Of a stretch of DNA of 64,000 nt, positions 1 to 8,129 are shown piece by piece. Source of the stretch: DATBDN01 sp036269895 (lineage in GTDB: Bacteria; Actinomycetota; Thermoleophilia; Solirubrobacterales; Thermoleophilaceae). Every line of letters begins with the position of its first letter. The first letter of the stretch is position 1. Where the stretch lies: positions 19,806 through 83,805 of the forward strand of contig DATBDN010000219.1 in NCBI GenBank assembly GCA_036269895.1, read 5' to 3'. The notes under the pieces were generated by a model. The model ran no database searches and had not been told where the DNA came from. It saw only the letters and a list, made by a program, of their open reading frames with translations. The translations under genes were made by a program, and so were the position numbers.

Positions 1-1049
1 AAGCGCTCGGGCCTGAAGGCGTATGGGTCTGGATAGACCTCCTCGCGCCTGTGCGTCAGCCAGATGCAGGGTGCGAGCGTCTCGCCGGCCGCGATTGTGT
101 ACCCGTCGAGCTCGAAGTCCTGCTTGACGGCGCGGGCCACGATCGGGACAGGCGGACGCAGCCGCAGCGTCTCGTTCACGACCGCCTCCGCCCACTCGTC
201 GTCGGTGCGCAGCCGTTCATACATCCCGGGGTGGCGCAGGAGCCGCTCGAACGCCCAGGCAAGGGCCGTTGTCGTGGTCTCGTGCCCTGCGACCAGGACC
301 GTCATGAGCTCGTCGCGCAGCTCGTGGTCGGTCATGTCCGTCTGGAGGAGCATCGAAAAGACGTCGGCGCGCTCCTCGAGCCCAGCCTGGTCGCGGCGGC
401 GCTGGATTTCCTCGAACAGCACGCGGTCGACGCGCTCGCGGACTGCCATGAACATGCCCATCGGGCTGTAGCGGCCGAGGTCGTAGCGCAGCCACGGGAT
501 CATCGCGAGCTTGTTCTGGCCTGCCGCGGCCAGGTCTGTCATCGCCGTGGCCAGGCGCTCCAAGCGCAGCGGGTCCTCGTCCTCGCCGAAGACCACGCGC
601 ATGATCAGCTCGAGCGTGATCGCCTGCATCTTCGGCAGCAGGGCGAACGGCTCGCCGCGCGGCCAGCGCGTGATGTGCGCGCGGGCGACCGCGGCGAACA
701 TCTCGCGGTAGCGCTCCAGGCGCTCGCCGTGGAACGGCGGGAGCATGAGGCGGCGTCGCTGCAGGTGCTCGCGGCCGTCGAGCAGGAGCGTGCCGCGGTC
801 GCCGAGCACGGGGATGAGCGGCCAGTTGGCCTCACCGGCGCGCAGCTGGTCGGGCGGCGCCGTGAAGATCTGCTTGATCAGCGCCGGGTCGCTCACGAAG
901 ATGAAGCGGCCGACACCGGCGAGGCGCACGGTGAAGACGTCGCCGCACTCGCGGCGCGTCCGGTTCATGAAGTCGGTCGGCCGCGCTATCCAGCGCGCCA
1001 CCTGGACCAGCGGCGGCGCCGCCGGGCCAGGCGGAAGGGTGGGCCGCAT
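1..1049 (-). CDS. Cytochrome P450, 3' end cut by window edge
   Basis: Haem-thiolate monooxygenase; substrate unknown. Reading from an ATG at 1049, 349 codons remain before the window edge. The I-helix oxygen-activation motif AGHETT lies at residues 254-259 and the K-helix ExxR at E293/R296 (NETLRLRPP), followed by the PDPYAFRPER segment that normally precedes the haem loop. The cysteine ligand loop lies beyond base 1, so it cannot be checked. It is divergently oriented from the VOC gene at 1114. A TAGGGT box ends six bases upstream of the ATG and no Shine-Dalgarno is evident, so leaderless translation is likely. The N-terminus has no obvious membrane anchor, consistent with a soluble bacterial P450. 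Confidence 0.93.
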   Translation of the reverse strand, partial: MRPTLPPGPAAPPLVQVARWIARPTDFMNRTRRECGDVFTVRLAGVGRFIFVSDPALIKQIFTAPPDQLRAGEANWPLIPVLGDRGTLLLDGREHLQRRRLMLPPFHGERLERYREMFAAVARAHITRWPRGEPFALLPKMQAITLELIMRVVFGEDEDPLRLERLATAMTDLAAAGQNKLAMIPWLRYDLGRYSPMGMFMAVRERVDRVLFEEIQRRRDQAGLEERADVFSMLLQTDMTDHELRDELMTVLVAGHETTTTALAWAFERLLRHPGMYERLRTDDEWAEAVVNETLRLRPPVPIVARAVKQDFELDGYTIAAGETLAPCIWLTHRREEVYPDPYAFRPER

Positions 1050-1055
1050 GGCCGG

Positions 1056-1061
1056 ACCCTA
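1056..1061 (-). promoter_or_regulatory. -10 box candidate for the P450
   Basis: TAGGGT on the minus strand, six bases before the P450 ATG. It fits the TANNNT-close-to-start pattern seen at many leading genes in this window. No -35 was assigned. Confidence 0.4.
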
Positions 1062-1113
1062 ACGCTCGCGTTTGGAGGTGTGAAGAAAGGTTGATCTGGC
1101 AAGGTGGTGCACG

Positions 1114-1749
1114 ATGCATGGAGGCCCACTCGACCACGTAGCTCTCTGGACCGACGAGCGCGATGCGCTGGCGGACTTCCTCTGCGAGCGCGCAGGCATG
1201 CACGTCATCGACAAGACCGACACGTTCACGCTCGTCGGGGCCGACGCGAAGAAGGGCAAGCTCACGCTCTTTGACGCGGATGGTCCGCGCGAGCCCGGCA
1301 CGCTCGGGCACGTCGGGCTGACGGTTCACGACGCGGAGCAGGCGGGCGACGTCTCGGCGCCCGGCGGACTGCAGCTGCAGTTCGTCGATCATCGCGAGGG
1401 CGACGAGTGGGACCTGCACCACGTGCGCTTGCGGGTGCCGGATCCGGAGCATGCCGTCGAGGAGTTCCTGCAGCTCGGCTTCGAGGCCGGTGACGGTCCC
1501 GAGTCGGTGACCGCGGGTGACAAGACGATCTACTTCGTCGAGGGCGAGAACGGTCGCGTCGAGAAGCCGCTGCTGAACCACCTCGCGCTGTTGGTGCACT
1601 CCTACAAGGAGCACGTCGACAACGCGAAGGAGCGCGGCCTCGAGTACGAGGAGGTCGACGCCGCGAACACGTGGGCGGTGTTCGTTACCGGTCCGTACGG
1701 CATCCGTATCGAGTACGTCGAGCACAAGCCCGGTTTCGCTCTGCAGTGA
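1114..1749 (+). CDS. VOC (glyoxalase/extradiol dioxygenase fold) family protein
   Basis: A 211-residue vicinal-oxygen-chelate protein with two repeated modules, roughly residues 5-105 and 110-205. Each begins with an LDH/LNH strand (LDHVALWTD near the start, LNHLALLVHS near residue 152), and the protein ends in IEYVEH. That arrangement resembles type I extradiol dioxygenases, but the metal ligands cannot be assigned safely, so no substrate is claimed. An AAGGTGG Shine-Dalgarno-like stretch lies just upstream. The stop overlaps the GTG start of the FAD protein (GTGA), so the two are translationally coupled. With the divergent P450 next door, oxidation of a small hydrophobic or aromatic compound is a reasonable but unproven setting. 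Confidence 0.8.
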   Translation: MHGGPLDHVALWTDERDALADFLCERAGMHVIDKTDTFTLVGADAKKGKLTLFDADGPREPGTLGHVGLTVHDAEQAGDVSAPGGLQLQFVDHREGDEWDLHHVRLRVPDPEHAVEEFLQLGFEAGDGPESVTAGDKTIYFVEGENGRVEKPLLNHLALLVHSYKEHVDNAKERGLEYEEVDAANTWAVFVTGPYGIRIEYVEHKPGFALQ

Positions 1750-2813
1750 CGGACCTGATCGTCGCCGGGTCCGGCATGGCGGGCCTTGCGGCGGCGGCGC
1801 GGGCCCGGGAGCTGGGGGCTCGCGTCGTGGTGCTCGAGAAGGCCGGTGCTGTGGGCGGGTCGATGCGCCTCTCGAGCGGGGTGATCTGGCGCTATCGCGA
1901 TTTCGATCTGTTTCGCGAGCAGTGCCCGGAGGGCGACCCGCGGCTCCAGCGAGTCGTCCACGAACGACTCGACCAGGACCTCGACTGGCTCGCCTCACTG
2001 GGCGCTGTTGTGGTCGACGCCTCGACGGGAAACCCGCTCACGGTTGGGCGCCGCTTCGACACGCGCTCGCTGTGCGAGGCGCTCGCAAACGGTCTGGACC
2101 TCCGCGTTTCCAGCCCCGTCGCATCGCCGGCGCCCAGGCCGTGCATCCTCGCCACAGGCGGATTCCAAGCGGACACGTGGCTCGTGCGCGAATGGATCTC
2201 CGCGGAGCCCTTGTTCCTTCGGTCGAACGGTGGCAGCCAGGGCGACGGTCTTCGGATCGGGCTCGCGGCCGGTGGCGTCTATTCGGTGGGGATGGACCAG
2301 TTCTATGGGCGGGCGATGCCGGCGGTGGAGTCGCTGCCGGTTTCCGACTGGGTCGCCTCTGCGCAGCTGTATGCGAAGCACGCGATGGCGATCGAAAACG
2401 CCTCCGGCCATCGCTTCGACGAGGACGTCGATTGGGCGGAGCTGCGTGTGGTGCAGTGGATCGCCCGGCAGCGGGGTGGTCGGGCTTGGTTTGTGGTGCC
2501 CCCCGACGCGCTCGGGACGGAGACGCGTTACGGGACTATTGCCGACCAGATCGAACGTGCCCGACAGCTCGGCGCCGCCGTTGAACAACGCGACCAAGGG
2601 CTGGCCGTCGAGGTGCGAGCGGCGATCACACAGACGCTCGGCGGCCTCCGGGTCGATGCGGACGGCCGCGTGCTGCGAGGCGACGGTTCTCGTGTCGACG
2701 GGTTGTGGGCGGCCGGCGGCGACGTCGGCGGCGTGGCCACCGGTGGCTACATGTCGAACCTGGCGGCGGCCCTGGTGATCGGCAAACGAGCCGCGGAATC
2801 CGTCCTGGCCTGA
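1746..2813 (+). CDS. Short FAD-dependent fumarate reductase/ketosteroid dehydrogenase-like protein
   Basis: Flavoprotein of the succinate dehydrogenase/fumarate reductase flavoprotein superfamily. The N-terminal dinucleotide-binding motif GSGMAG (residues 8-13) is followed by VVVLEK and a GGSMRLSSG stretch, and the C-terminus has the family FAD-binding sequence GLWAAGGDVGG...TGGYM. I start it at the GTG at 1746 because this overlaps the VOC stop (GTGA) and places the Rossmann strand at the N-terminus. At 355 residues it is well below the 450-550 usual for the family; the segment between the first helix and the ATGGF strand is compressed. Substrate unknown. It ends just before two hairpin repeats that separate it from the convergent YbdK-like gene. 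Confidence 0.85.
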   Translation: MTDLIVAGSGMAGLAAAARARELGARVVVLEKAGAVGGSMRLSSGVIWRYRDFDLFREQCPEGDPRLQRVVHERLDQDLDWLASLGAVVVDASTGNPLTVGRRFDTRSLCEALANGLDLRVSSPVASPAPRPCILATGGFQADTWLVREWISAEPLFLRSNGGSQGDGLRIGLAAGGVYSVGMDQFYGRAMPAVESLPVSDWVASAQLYAKHAMAIENASGHRFDEDVDWAELRVVQWIARQRGGRAWFVVPPDALGTETRYGTIADQIERARQLGAAVEQRDQGLAVEVRAAITQTLGGLRVDADGRVLRGDGSRVDGLWAAGGDVGGVATGGYMSNLAAALVIGKRAAESVLA

Positions 2814-2816
2814 ACC

Positions 2817-2863
2817 GACCGGTCACTAAAGGGGCCTATAGACCCGTTAACTGACCACTCGAT
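2817..2863. repeat. 47-bp hairpin repeat, copy 1
   Basis: Imperfect inverted repeat in the convergent spacer. Arms GGTCACTAAAGGGG and a matching right arm flank the loop CCTATAG, with about 11 of 14 positions pairing. Copy 2 starts 72 bases downstream and shares most of the 47 bases. It may act as a two-way terminator, but there is no T-run. Confidence 0.6.
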
Positions 2864-2888
2864 GTTGGATCGGAGCGCTAGGCAAATC

Positions 2889-2935
2889 GACCGGTCACTT
2901 AGGGGGCCTATAGACCCCTTAAGTGACCACTCGAT
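2889..2935. repeat. 47-bp hairpin repeat, copy 2
   Basis: Second copy with a nearly perfect 14-bp stem (GGTCACTTAGGGGG against CCCCTTAAGTGACC, one G-T pair) around the loop CCTATAGA; the hairpin itself spans 2893-2928. Both copies sit between two converging genes. The rest of the spacer (2814-2972) shows nothing else. Confidence 0.65.
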
Positions 2936-2972
2936 TTCGCGGACGCGCGGATTCGCCTGTTTCTGCCACCCG

Positions 2973-4022
2973 TTAGCCCGCCGCAGTTTCCGCCACGAGC
3001 TCCGTCAACACGGCAGGCATACCACCGTGCTCGAAGGCGCGCCGCTGCCTGTCCGCGCCGTTCCCCTCGCGGACGATCCGCATCACGTCGTCGGCCGCAT
3101 CGCCCACGTAGGGCCGTGCTCGATCAACTGCTCCCGCCGCCAGCTCCGCGAGCGGCCGCAGCGCCCCGTCGCTCCACAGCGTCGCCGACACTCCGTCGCG
3201 CGTCGCTCGGAACGCTGACTCGGCCAGCGCCTCTCGCGCCGACGCTGCCGGTGGTCCGTGGTCGGCTGCGTTGCAGGCGATCCCGTGGACCAGGGTCGAC
3301 AGCGCCTCCACGTCGCGCAGCGACGACTGGGCATCCATCACGCGCGTCTCCACGGTCCCGAGCTTCGGGTGCGGGCGCACGTCCCACCACAGGAACGTGT
3401 AGTCGGGCACCTGCCCCGCCTCGAGCACCGATGCAACCGTCTGCTCGTAGTCCTCCCAATCACTGAACGACGGCGGGACCTCGGTACGCGGATAGGCGCG
3501 GCGGAGCACCATGCGCGTGCAGGAGAACCCGGAGTCGACGCCGTGCCAGTACGCCGAGTTGCCGGCCAGACCGACCAGCAGCGGCAGATATTCGCGCAGC
3601 GCGTTGTAGATCGAGATGGCGCAGTCGTTGTCCGGCACGCCGACGTGAACGTGGAGGGCGCAGTCGGGCGTTCGCTGGACGATGCCGCGCAGGTTTCCGC
3701 ACTCGCGGATGTAGCGCTCTTCGTCGACGATCCGCACGTCTCCGAATGCGGCGCTCGGGTGCACGCCGGCTCCGACCAGGATGCCGCCGACATTCGCCAC
3801 CTCGCGCCGGTGAGCGCGCAGCGCGCGAATCGCCTCCGCGACGTCAGCGGAGGGCGGCGATGCGATCTCGATCTGCGCCTCGTAGAGGTCGTGCTTGATG
3901 TCGGCGCTCGTGTTGCCGAGCGCGTCGAGCACGCGCGTGCTCGTGTGTGAGAGCGAGTACGAGGCCGAATCGACGAGGAGCAGCTCTTCCTCCACGCCGA
4001 CCATGAACGGAGCCGGTGACAC
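2973..4022 (-). CDS. YbdK-type carboxylate-amine ligase (GCS2 family)
   Basis: ATP-dependent carboxylate-amine ligase related to glutamate-cysteine ligase type 2; E. coli YbdK has weak glutamate-cysteine ligase activity. The 349-residue length is typical. The family signature VGVEEELLLVD is at the N-terminus and CALHVHVGVP near the middle. I give the GTG start at 4022; an internal ATG six codons later (before VGVEEE) is equally possible. It may serve thiol synthesis or an unknown ligation, and the neighbours do not settle which. It converges with the FAD gene and is divergent from the YjbQ gene. Confidence 0.88.
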   Translation of the reverse strand: MSPAPFMVGVEEELLLVDSASYSLSHTSTRVLDALGNTSADIKHDLYEAQIEIASPPSADVAEAIRALRAHRREVANVGGILVGAGVHPSAAFGDVRIVDEERYIRECGNLRGIVQRTPDCALHVHVGVPDNDCAISIYNALREYLPLLVGLAGNSAYWHGVDSGFSCTRMVLRRAYPRTEVPPSFSDWEDYEQTVASVLEAGQVPDYTFLWWDVRPHPKLGTVETRVMDAQSSLRDVEALSTLVHGIACNAADHGPPAASAREALAESAFRATRDGVSATLWSDGALRPLAELAAGAVDRARPYVGDAADDVMRIVREGNGADRQRRAFEHGGMPAVLTELVAETAAG

Positions 4023-4057
4023 GTATCAAGCATGCCCGACTACGCTGGCGACCCTGC

Positions 4058-4483
4058 ATGTGGGCGCACCACGAGATCCAGCTCCCGGCGCTCCCGCGCG
4101 GGTTTCACCTCGTCACGCGCGAGGTCGAGGAGGGGCTTCCAGAGCTGCGAGAGATGGCCATCGGGATCGCCCATGTCTTCATCACGCATACGTCCGCGTC
4201 ACTCACGCTCAACGAGAACGCGTCGCCTGACGTGCGGCGCGACTTCGCTGCCTGGTTCGACCAGGCGGTGCCGGACGGGGCGCCGTACTTCCGGCACACG
4301 CTCGAGGGCGACGACGACATGCCGGCTCACATCAAGTCGTCGCTGACCGGGTCGTCGCTGACGATCCCAGTGCGCGACGGGCGGCTGGCCCTCGGCACCT
4401 GGCAGGGGATCTACCTGTGCGAGCACCGCGACCACGGCGGGTCGCGGCGGCTGACCGTCACTTTGTGGGGCGAATCCCGCTGA
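4058..4483 (+). CDS. YjbQ family protein (UPF0047)
   Basis: A 141-residue member of the YjbQ/UPF0047 family, annotated in databases as a secondary thiamine-phosphate synthase; its real role is unsettled. Family motifs are clear: THTSASLTLNENA near the middle, then HIKSS and GTWQGIYLCEHRDHGG with histidines that could bind metal. I choose the ATG at 4058 over a longer frame because the family begins with this short strand and a TACGCT box lies 11 bases upstream. The last 26 bases overlap the end of the convergent methyltransferase gene, so the two transcripts are antisense at their 3' ends. Confidence 0.88.
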   Translation: MWAHHEIQLPALPRGFHLVTREVEEGLPELREMAIGIAHVFITHTSASLTLNENASPDVRRDFAAWFDQAVPDGAPYFRHTLEGDDDMPAHIKSSLTGSSLTIPVRDGRLALGTWQGIYLCEHRDHGGSRRLTVTLWGESR

Positions 4484-5117
4484 CGATCTCGATCGTGCCA
4501 AGCGGCGTGCGCATGCGGTCGACGACCGAGACACGCTTGAGCCCGGCCTCGCGCAGGAACTCCGGCAGCCTGCCGGCGACGTTGCTGGCGGTGTTGCCGA
4601 AGCCGTCGAGGATCTGCACGTTCAGGAACACCATTCGCATCAGCGGGTCCTGAGGGCGCCCCCAGTCGGCGATCAGGACGCGGCCGCCGAGGCGCAGGAC
4701 GCGGCGGATCTCCTCGGCCGTGTCGGCCTTCGCCTCGTCGGTGAGGTGGTGGAAAAACAGCGTCGAGACGACGACGTCGAACGAGCGCGCGTCGTACGGG
4801 AGCTCGTTCGACAGGCCGTACCTGAAGTCGACGCCCACAGCGGCCTCGCCGGCCTTCGCACGCGCGCGAGCAAGGATCTTCCCGTCTCCGTCGACACCGG
4901 AGACCTTTGCCTTCGGCCGCTCGTTCTTGATGTCGATCGCGAGCGTGCCGCTGCCGCAAGCGACGTCGAGAACCGATTCGCCGTCCTTGATGCGTGCGTG
5001 GTCGAGCAGCCGGCGCTTGAAGGCCCCCTCCCTGCTGGTGACGGCGACGATCGGGTCATAGACGCGGGTCAACGCGTCGAACCGGAGCGCCGGCACGAAC
5101 CGCTGAGGCCTGGGCAT
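4458..5117 (-). CDS. Class I SAM-dependent methyltransferase
   Basis: A 219-residue Rossmann-fold methyltransferase with motif I VLDVACGSGTL, an acidic strand-2 end (VSGVDGD) and the FDVVVSTLFFHHL strand-4 region typical of UbiE/COQ5-like enzymes. Substrate unknown. The ATG at 5117 is preferred because a TACCGT box ends seven bases upstream and the longer frame would run into the divergent radical SAM gene. Its 3' end overlaps the YjbQ gene by 26 bases on the opposite strand. Confidence 0.88.
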   Translation of the reverse strand: MPRPQRFVPALRFDALTRVYDPIVAVTSREGAFKRRLLDHARIKDGESVLDVACGSGTLAIDIKNERPKAKVSGVDGDGKILARARAKAGEAAVGVDFRYGLSNELPYDARSFDVVVSTLFFHHLTDEAKADTAEEIRRVLRLGGRVLIADWGRPQDPLMRMVFLNVQILDGFGNTASNVAGRLPEFLREAGLKRVSVVDRMRTPLGTIEIVSGIRPTK

Positions 5118-5124
5118 TGGCGCG

Positions 5125-5130
5125 ACGGTA
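5125..5130 (-). promoter_or_regulatory. -10 box candidate for the methyltransferase
   Basis: TACCGT on the minus strand, seven bases before the ATG at 5117; part of the window-wide TANNNT pattern. Confidence 0.35.
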
Positions 5131-5175
5131 ACCGCATCGGCGCATCCGTCATAGCCGTATGCGAACATCTGTTCG

Positions 5176-7314
5176 ATGCGCTGGGACAACCTGAAGATGA
5201 CCACCGAAGAGGAGGAGCGCCTGCCCGGCTACTCGGACCCCGCAGTGATCCGCCACTTCGACGCCCCCGAGGCGATGGGCGTGAAGTTCTACGAGGTGCG
5301 CGCGAAGTCAGCGCTGAACCGCGTGCCGGAAGTGAGCCAGGTCCCGTTCCGCTGGACGATCAATCCGTACCGCGGCTGCACCCACGCGTGCGTTTACTGT
5401 GCAGCCGGCGACACGCCGATCTTGATGGCGGACGGGCGGACGAAGCCGATCGCGGAGCTCGACGTCGGGGACCGCATCTATGGGACAGAGCGCCGCGCGA
5501 CGTACCGGCACTATGTGGCAACCGAGGTTCGCGACCACTGGCAGACGCTCAAGCCCGCCTACCGGACCACTCTCGAAGACGGAACGGAGCTGATCACAAG
5601 CGGCGATCACCGCTTTCTGACCAACCGCGGCTGGAAGCACGTCGCGGGAGGCGTGGCCCGTGGTGGCCAGCGGCCGTATCTGACCCTGAACAACGAACTC
5701 CTCGGCACCGGGGCGTTCGCGCTGCCACCTGAGCACACCCAGGACTACCGGCGCGGGTATCTGTGCGGGATGATCAGGGGCGACGGGACCCTCGGCTCGG
5801 ACCCGTACTCCCGCGCGGGCCGAACCGTCGACGATCATCATCGCTTTCGGTTGGCGCTGACTGACCTCGAAGCGCTGCAGCGCTCACGCACCTTCCTCGC
5901 CGCCGCCGATGTCGAGACAGACGAGCTCGTGTACCTGTCCGCTGGGCACGGCTACAAGCCGGCGATGGCAATCCGGACGCAGGCGCGCGCCCGCGTTCAG
6001 CAGATCCGCGAACTCATCGAATGGCCGCGCCATGCAAACGACGACTGGTGCAAGGGGTTCCTCGCGGGAATCTTTGATGCGGAGGGCAGCTACGTACGCG
6101 GGATCCTGAGGATTTCCAACACCGATCCGGTTCTCGTCGATTGGATTAGCTGGTCCCTGCGCCGCTTGAGCCTCGACTACGTCCGCGAGTTCCCACGTGT
6201 CGAGAACGGGATGCAGGTAATCCGCCTGCCTGGAGGACACCGCGCCCACCTCCGTTTCTTCCACCTCGTGGACCCAGCGATCACGCGCAAGCGGACGATC
6301 GCCGGACAGGCTTTGAAGTGCCCCAGGCGGCTGCGCGTTGCTTCGGTCGAACCGCTGGGCGTAGAGATGCCGATGTACGACATCACGACTGGGACTGGTG
6401 ACTTCATCTCCGATGGAGTGGTCAGCCACAACTGCTTCGCCCGGCCGACGCACGAATACCTCGACATGAACGCGGGTCCGGACTTCGAGAAGAAGATCGT
6501 CGTCAAGGTCAACCTTCCCGAGGTTCTTCGGCGGGAGCTCAATCGGCCTTCTTGGAAGGGTGAGCATGTTGCTCTCGGCACCAATACGGATCCGTATCAG
6601 TGGGTCGAGAAGCGCTATCGGCTCACTCGCGGTGTCTGGGAGGCTATGCGCGACTTCAAGAACCCTTGCTCGGTTTTGACGAAGTCTCCGCTGCTGCTTC
6701 GGGACCTCGATCTGTTTCAGGAGATCGCTTCTGTCACGTCGTTCACCGCGAACCTGTCGATTCCGACTATCGACGAGAAGGTCTGGCGCCAGACGGAGCC
6801 GCACACGCCGAACCCGCGCGCCCGGATCGAGGCGGTTGCAGAGCTCACGCGGGCGGGCATCCAGTGCGGCGTTCTGGTCGCTCCGCTGATCCCGGGGGTC
6901 AACGACGACCCGGCCCAGGTGCAAGCGATCGTGGAGGCGTGTGCGGAGGCCGGCGCATCGCACATCGGCGGCATCTGTCTCCATCTGCGCGGCGAGGTCA
7001 AGGACATCTGGTTCGAATGGCTCGAGGCGTACCGGCCGGATCTGATCCCGCGCTACGAGCAGATGTATGCGCGGGGTGCGTATGCGCCGAAGGCCGAGCG
7101 CGAGCGGATCATGAACCTGGTGCGCGATGTGCGTCCAGACGGCGCGGCACCCGAGCCGCCGCCGGACTACCGGCGCCGTGCGCGCCGCCCGGCGGGGGCG
7201 ACACCGCGGATGGCGACGCGCCTCATGCGTGGCGGCCTGGCGGAGGCGCGCTCGGGACGGCGAGACGACGAGGCAGCCGACGACGGTGCACCGATCCAGC
7301 AATCCCTGTTTTGA
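5176..7314 (+). CDS. Rv2578c-type radical SAM protein interrupted by an intein
   Basis: 712-residue precursor. The exteins (about 367 residues) form a radical SAM protein of the Rv2578c family, related in its core to spore photoproduct lyase-like enzymes; the reaction is not established. The N-terminus MRWDNL and the downstream stretches FARPTHEYLDMN, LGTNTDPYQ, LTKSPL and VLVAPLIPGVND fit the family. The Fe-S motif CxxxCxxC is split: GCTHACVY precedes the intein and CFARPTHEY follows it, so only splicing restores the third cysteine in context. The C-terminus is basic and disordered. It is transcribed divergently from the methyltransferase with 58 bases between them. Confidence 0.93.
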   Translation: MRWDNLKMTTEEEERLPGYSDPAVIRHFDAPEAMGVKFYEVRAKSALNRVPEVSQVPFRWTINPYRGCTHACVYCAAGDTPILMADGRTKPIAELDVGDRIYGTERRATYRHYVATEVRDHWQTLKPAYRTTLEDGTELITSGDHRFLTNRGWKHVAGGVARGGQRPYLTLNNELLGTGAFALPPEHTQDYRRGYLCGMIRGDGTLGSDPYSRAGRTVDDHHRFRLALTDLEALQRSRTFLAAADVETDELVYLSAGHGYKPAMAIRTQARARVQQIRELIEWPRHANDDWCKGFLAGIFDAEGSYVRGILRISNTDPVLVDWISWSLRRLSLDYVREFPRVENGMQVIRLPGGHRAHLRFFHLVDPAITRKRTIAGQALKCPRRLRVASVEPLGVEMPMYDITTGTGDFISDGVVSHNCFARPTHEYLDMNAGPDFEKKIVVKVNLPEVLRRELNRPSWKGEHVALGTNTDPYQWVEKRYRLTRGVWEAMRDFKNPCSVLTKSPLLLRDLDLFQEIASVTSFTANLSIPTIDEKVWRQTEPHTPNPRARIEAVAELTRAGIQCGVLVAPLIPGVNDDPAQVQAIVEACAEAGASHIGGICLHLRGEVKDIWFEWLEAYRPDLIPRYEQMYARGAYAPKAERERIMNLVRDVRPDGAAPEPPPDYRRRARRPAGATPRMATRLMRGGLAEARSGRRDDEAADDGAPIQQSLF
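5398..6432 (+). other. Intein with LAGLIDADG homing endonuclease, in frame
   Basis: Residues 75-419 of the precursor (345 aa). It starts at Cys75, the third cysteine of the extein radical SAM motif, and ends with VVSHN, followed by Cys420 as the +1 nucleophile; this is the standard class 1 arrangement. Splicing block A (GDTPILMADGR), block B (SGDHRF, S142/H145) and block F (MYDITTGTGDFI) are visible. Two LAGLIDADG-like helices, GYLCGMIRGDG (194-204) and FLAGIFDAEGS (295-305), each keep an acidic residue, so the endonuclease may be active. Confidence 0.92.
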
Positions 7315-7369
7315 CCACGACGCACCGGGTTTGCAGCCGAAAAGGTGGCGCCGCAATGGTCTGGCGGTT

Positions 7370-7375
7370 TAGCCT
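7370..7375 (+). promoter_or_regulatory. -10 box candidate for the GntR/FCD regulator
   Basis: TAGCCT ending nine bases before the TTG at 7385, with no Shine-Dalgarno between. This supports leaderless use of the TTG start. Confidence 0.35.
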
Positions 7376-7384
7376 TATCTCGAT

Positions 7385-8104
7385 TTGTCTGCCTCAGGCG
7401 ATCCGCTAGCGTCGCTGTTCAAGCCCGTCCAGCCGCCGACTGCCTTTGAACAGACGGTCGAACGGCTGGCAACGGCGATCAAGCTCGGGTTTCTTCCCCC
7501 GGGCGGCCAGCTGCCGCCCGAACGCGAGCTGGCGCGTCAGCTCGAGATCTCACGAACCACGCTGCGTCAGGCGCTGACGGCGCTCACGCAGAGCGGGCTG
7601 GTCACGACCTCACGCGGCCGGCGCGGGGGCACGTTCGTGGCCGACCCGCTACCGCTGCCGCCACGCCCGCGCCGCATCTTCGCCGAGGACGAGCTGCGCG
7701 CGTTCCTGGACCACCGCCTTGCGATCGAGACCGGCGTGGCCATCCGCGCCGCCGAACGCGCAGAGCCCGGCGACCTCGAGACGCTCGTGGAGCTCACCGA
7801 CGAGATGGACGACGCGGACGAGTTCGAGAGCTACCGCCAAGCCGACCTGCGCTTCCACATGGGACTGGCCGACGCGGCGCACTCGCCGCGACTGATGGAA
7901 GCGATGGCCGAGATTCAGTCAGAGCTGGACGAGGTGATCGAGCTAGTCCCGCATCCCAGGGAAGTCCTGCAGCGATCGAACGACCAACATCGCGCGCTGA
8001 TCGCATTGCTCCGCAAGGGCGACGCCGACGGCGCCGCGAAGCTGATCCGCGAGCACGTGGAGGGCACCGAGTACTTCCTCGCCGGGATGCTGCCGGCCTC
8101 TTAG
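7385..8104 (+). CDS. GntR family regulator, FadR/FCD type
   Basis: A 239-residue transcription factor with an N-terminal winged helix-turn-helix (about 15-80; PPERELARQLEISRTTLRQAL is the recognition region) and a C-terminal all-helical FCD ligand-binding domain (about 95-230, with LDHRLAIETGVA and the histidine-containing FHMGLADAAHS). The start is TTG, with a TAGCCT box nine bases upstream. It converges on the gamma-glutamylation operon (8130-14034) and is its most likely regulator. A candidate half-conserved FadR-type site, TGGT-N3-ACC, lies upstream of that operon at 14066. The ligand could be the amine, its gamma-glutamyl derivative or an acid product. Confidence 0.88.
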   Translation: MSASGDPLASLFKPVQPPTAFEQTVERLATAIKLGFLPPGGQLPPERELARQLEISRTTLRQALTALTQSGLVTTSRGRRGGTFVADPLPLPPRPRRIFAEDELRAFLDHRLAIETGVAIRAAERAEPGDLETLVELTDEMDDADEFESYRQADLRFHMGLADAAHSPRLMEAMAEIQSELDEVIELVPHPREVLQRSNDQHRALIALLRKGDADGAAKLIREHVEGTEYFLAGMLPAS

Positions 8105-8129
8105 CTCGCTGCGAGGCCAGCTAGGAGGT

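Noticed and set aside
51..1094. A 347-codon plus-strand open frame opposite the P450
   Set aside because: Antisense shadow; the minus frame carries the clear P450 motifs AGHETT and ExxR.
2867..2879. GGATCGGAGCGCT between the two hairpins resembles the core of the 31-bp element (GGATCAGAGCGCT)
   Set aside because: The AT-rich outer arms are missing and a 13-base match can arise by chance; noted only in case a genome search shows more half-copies.
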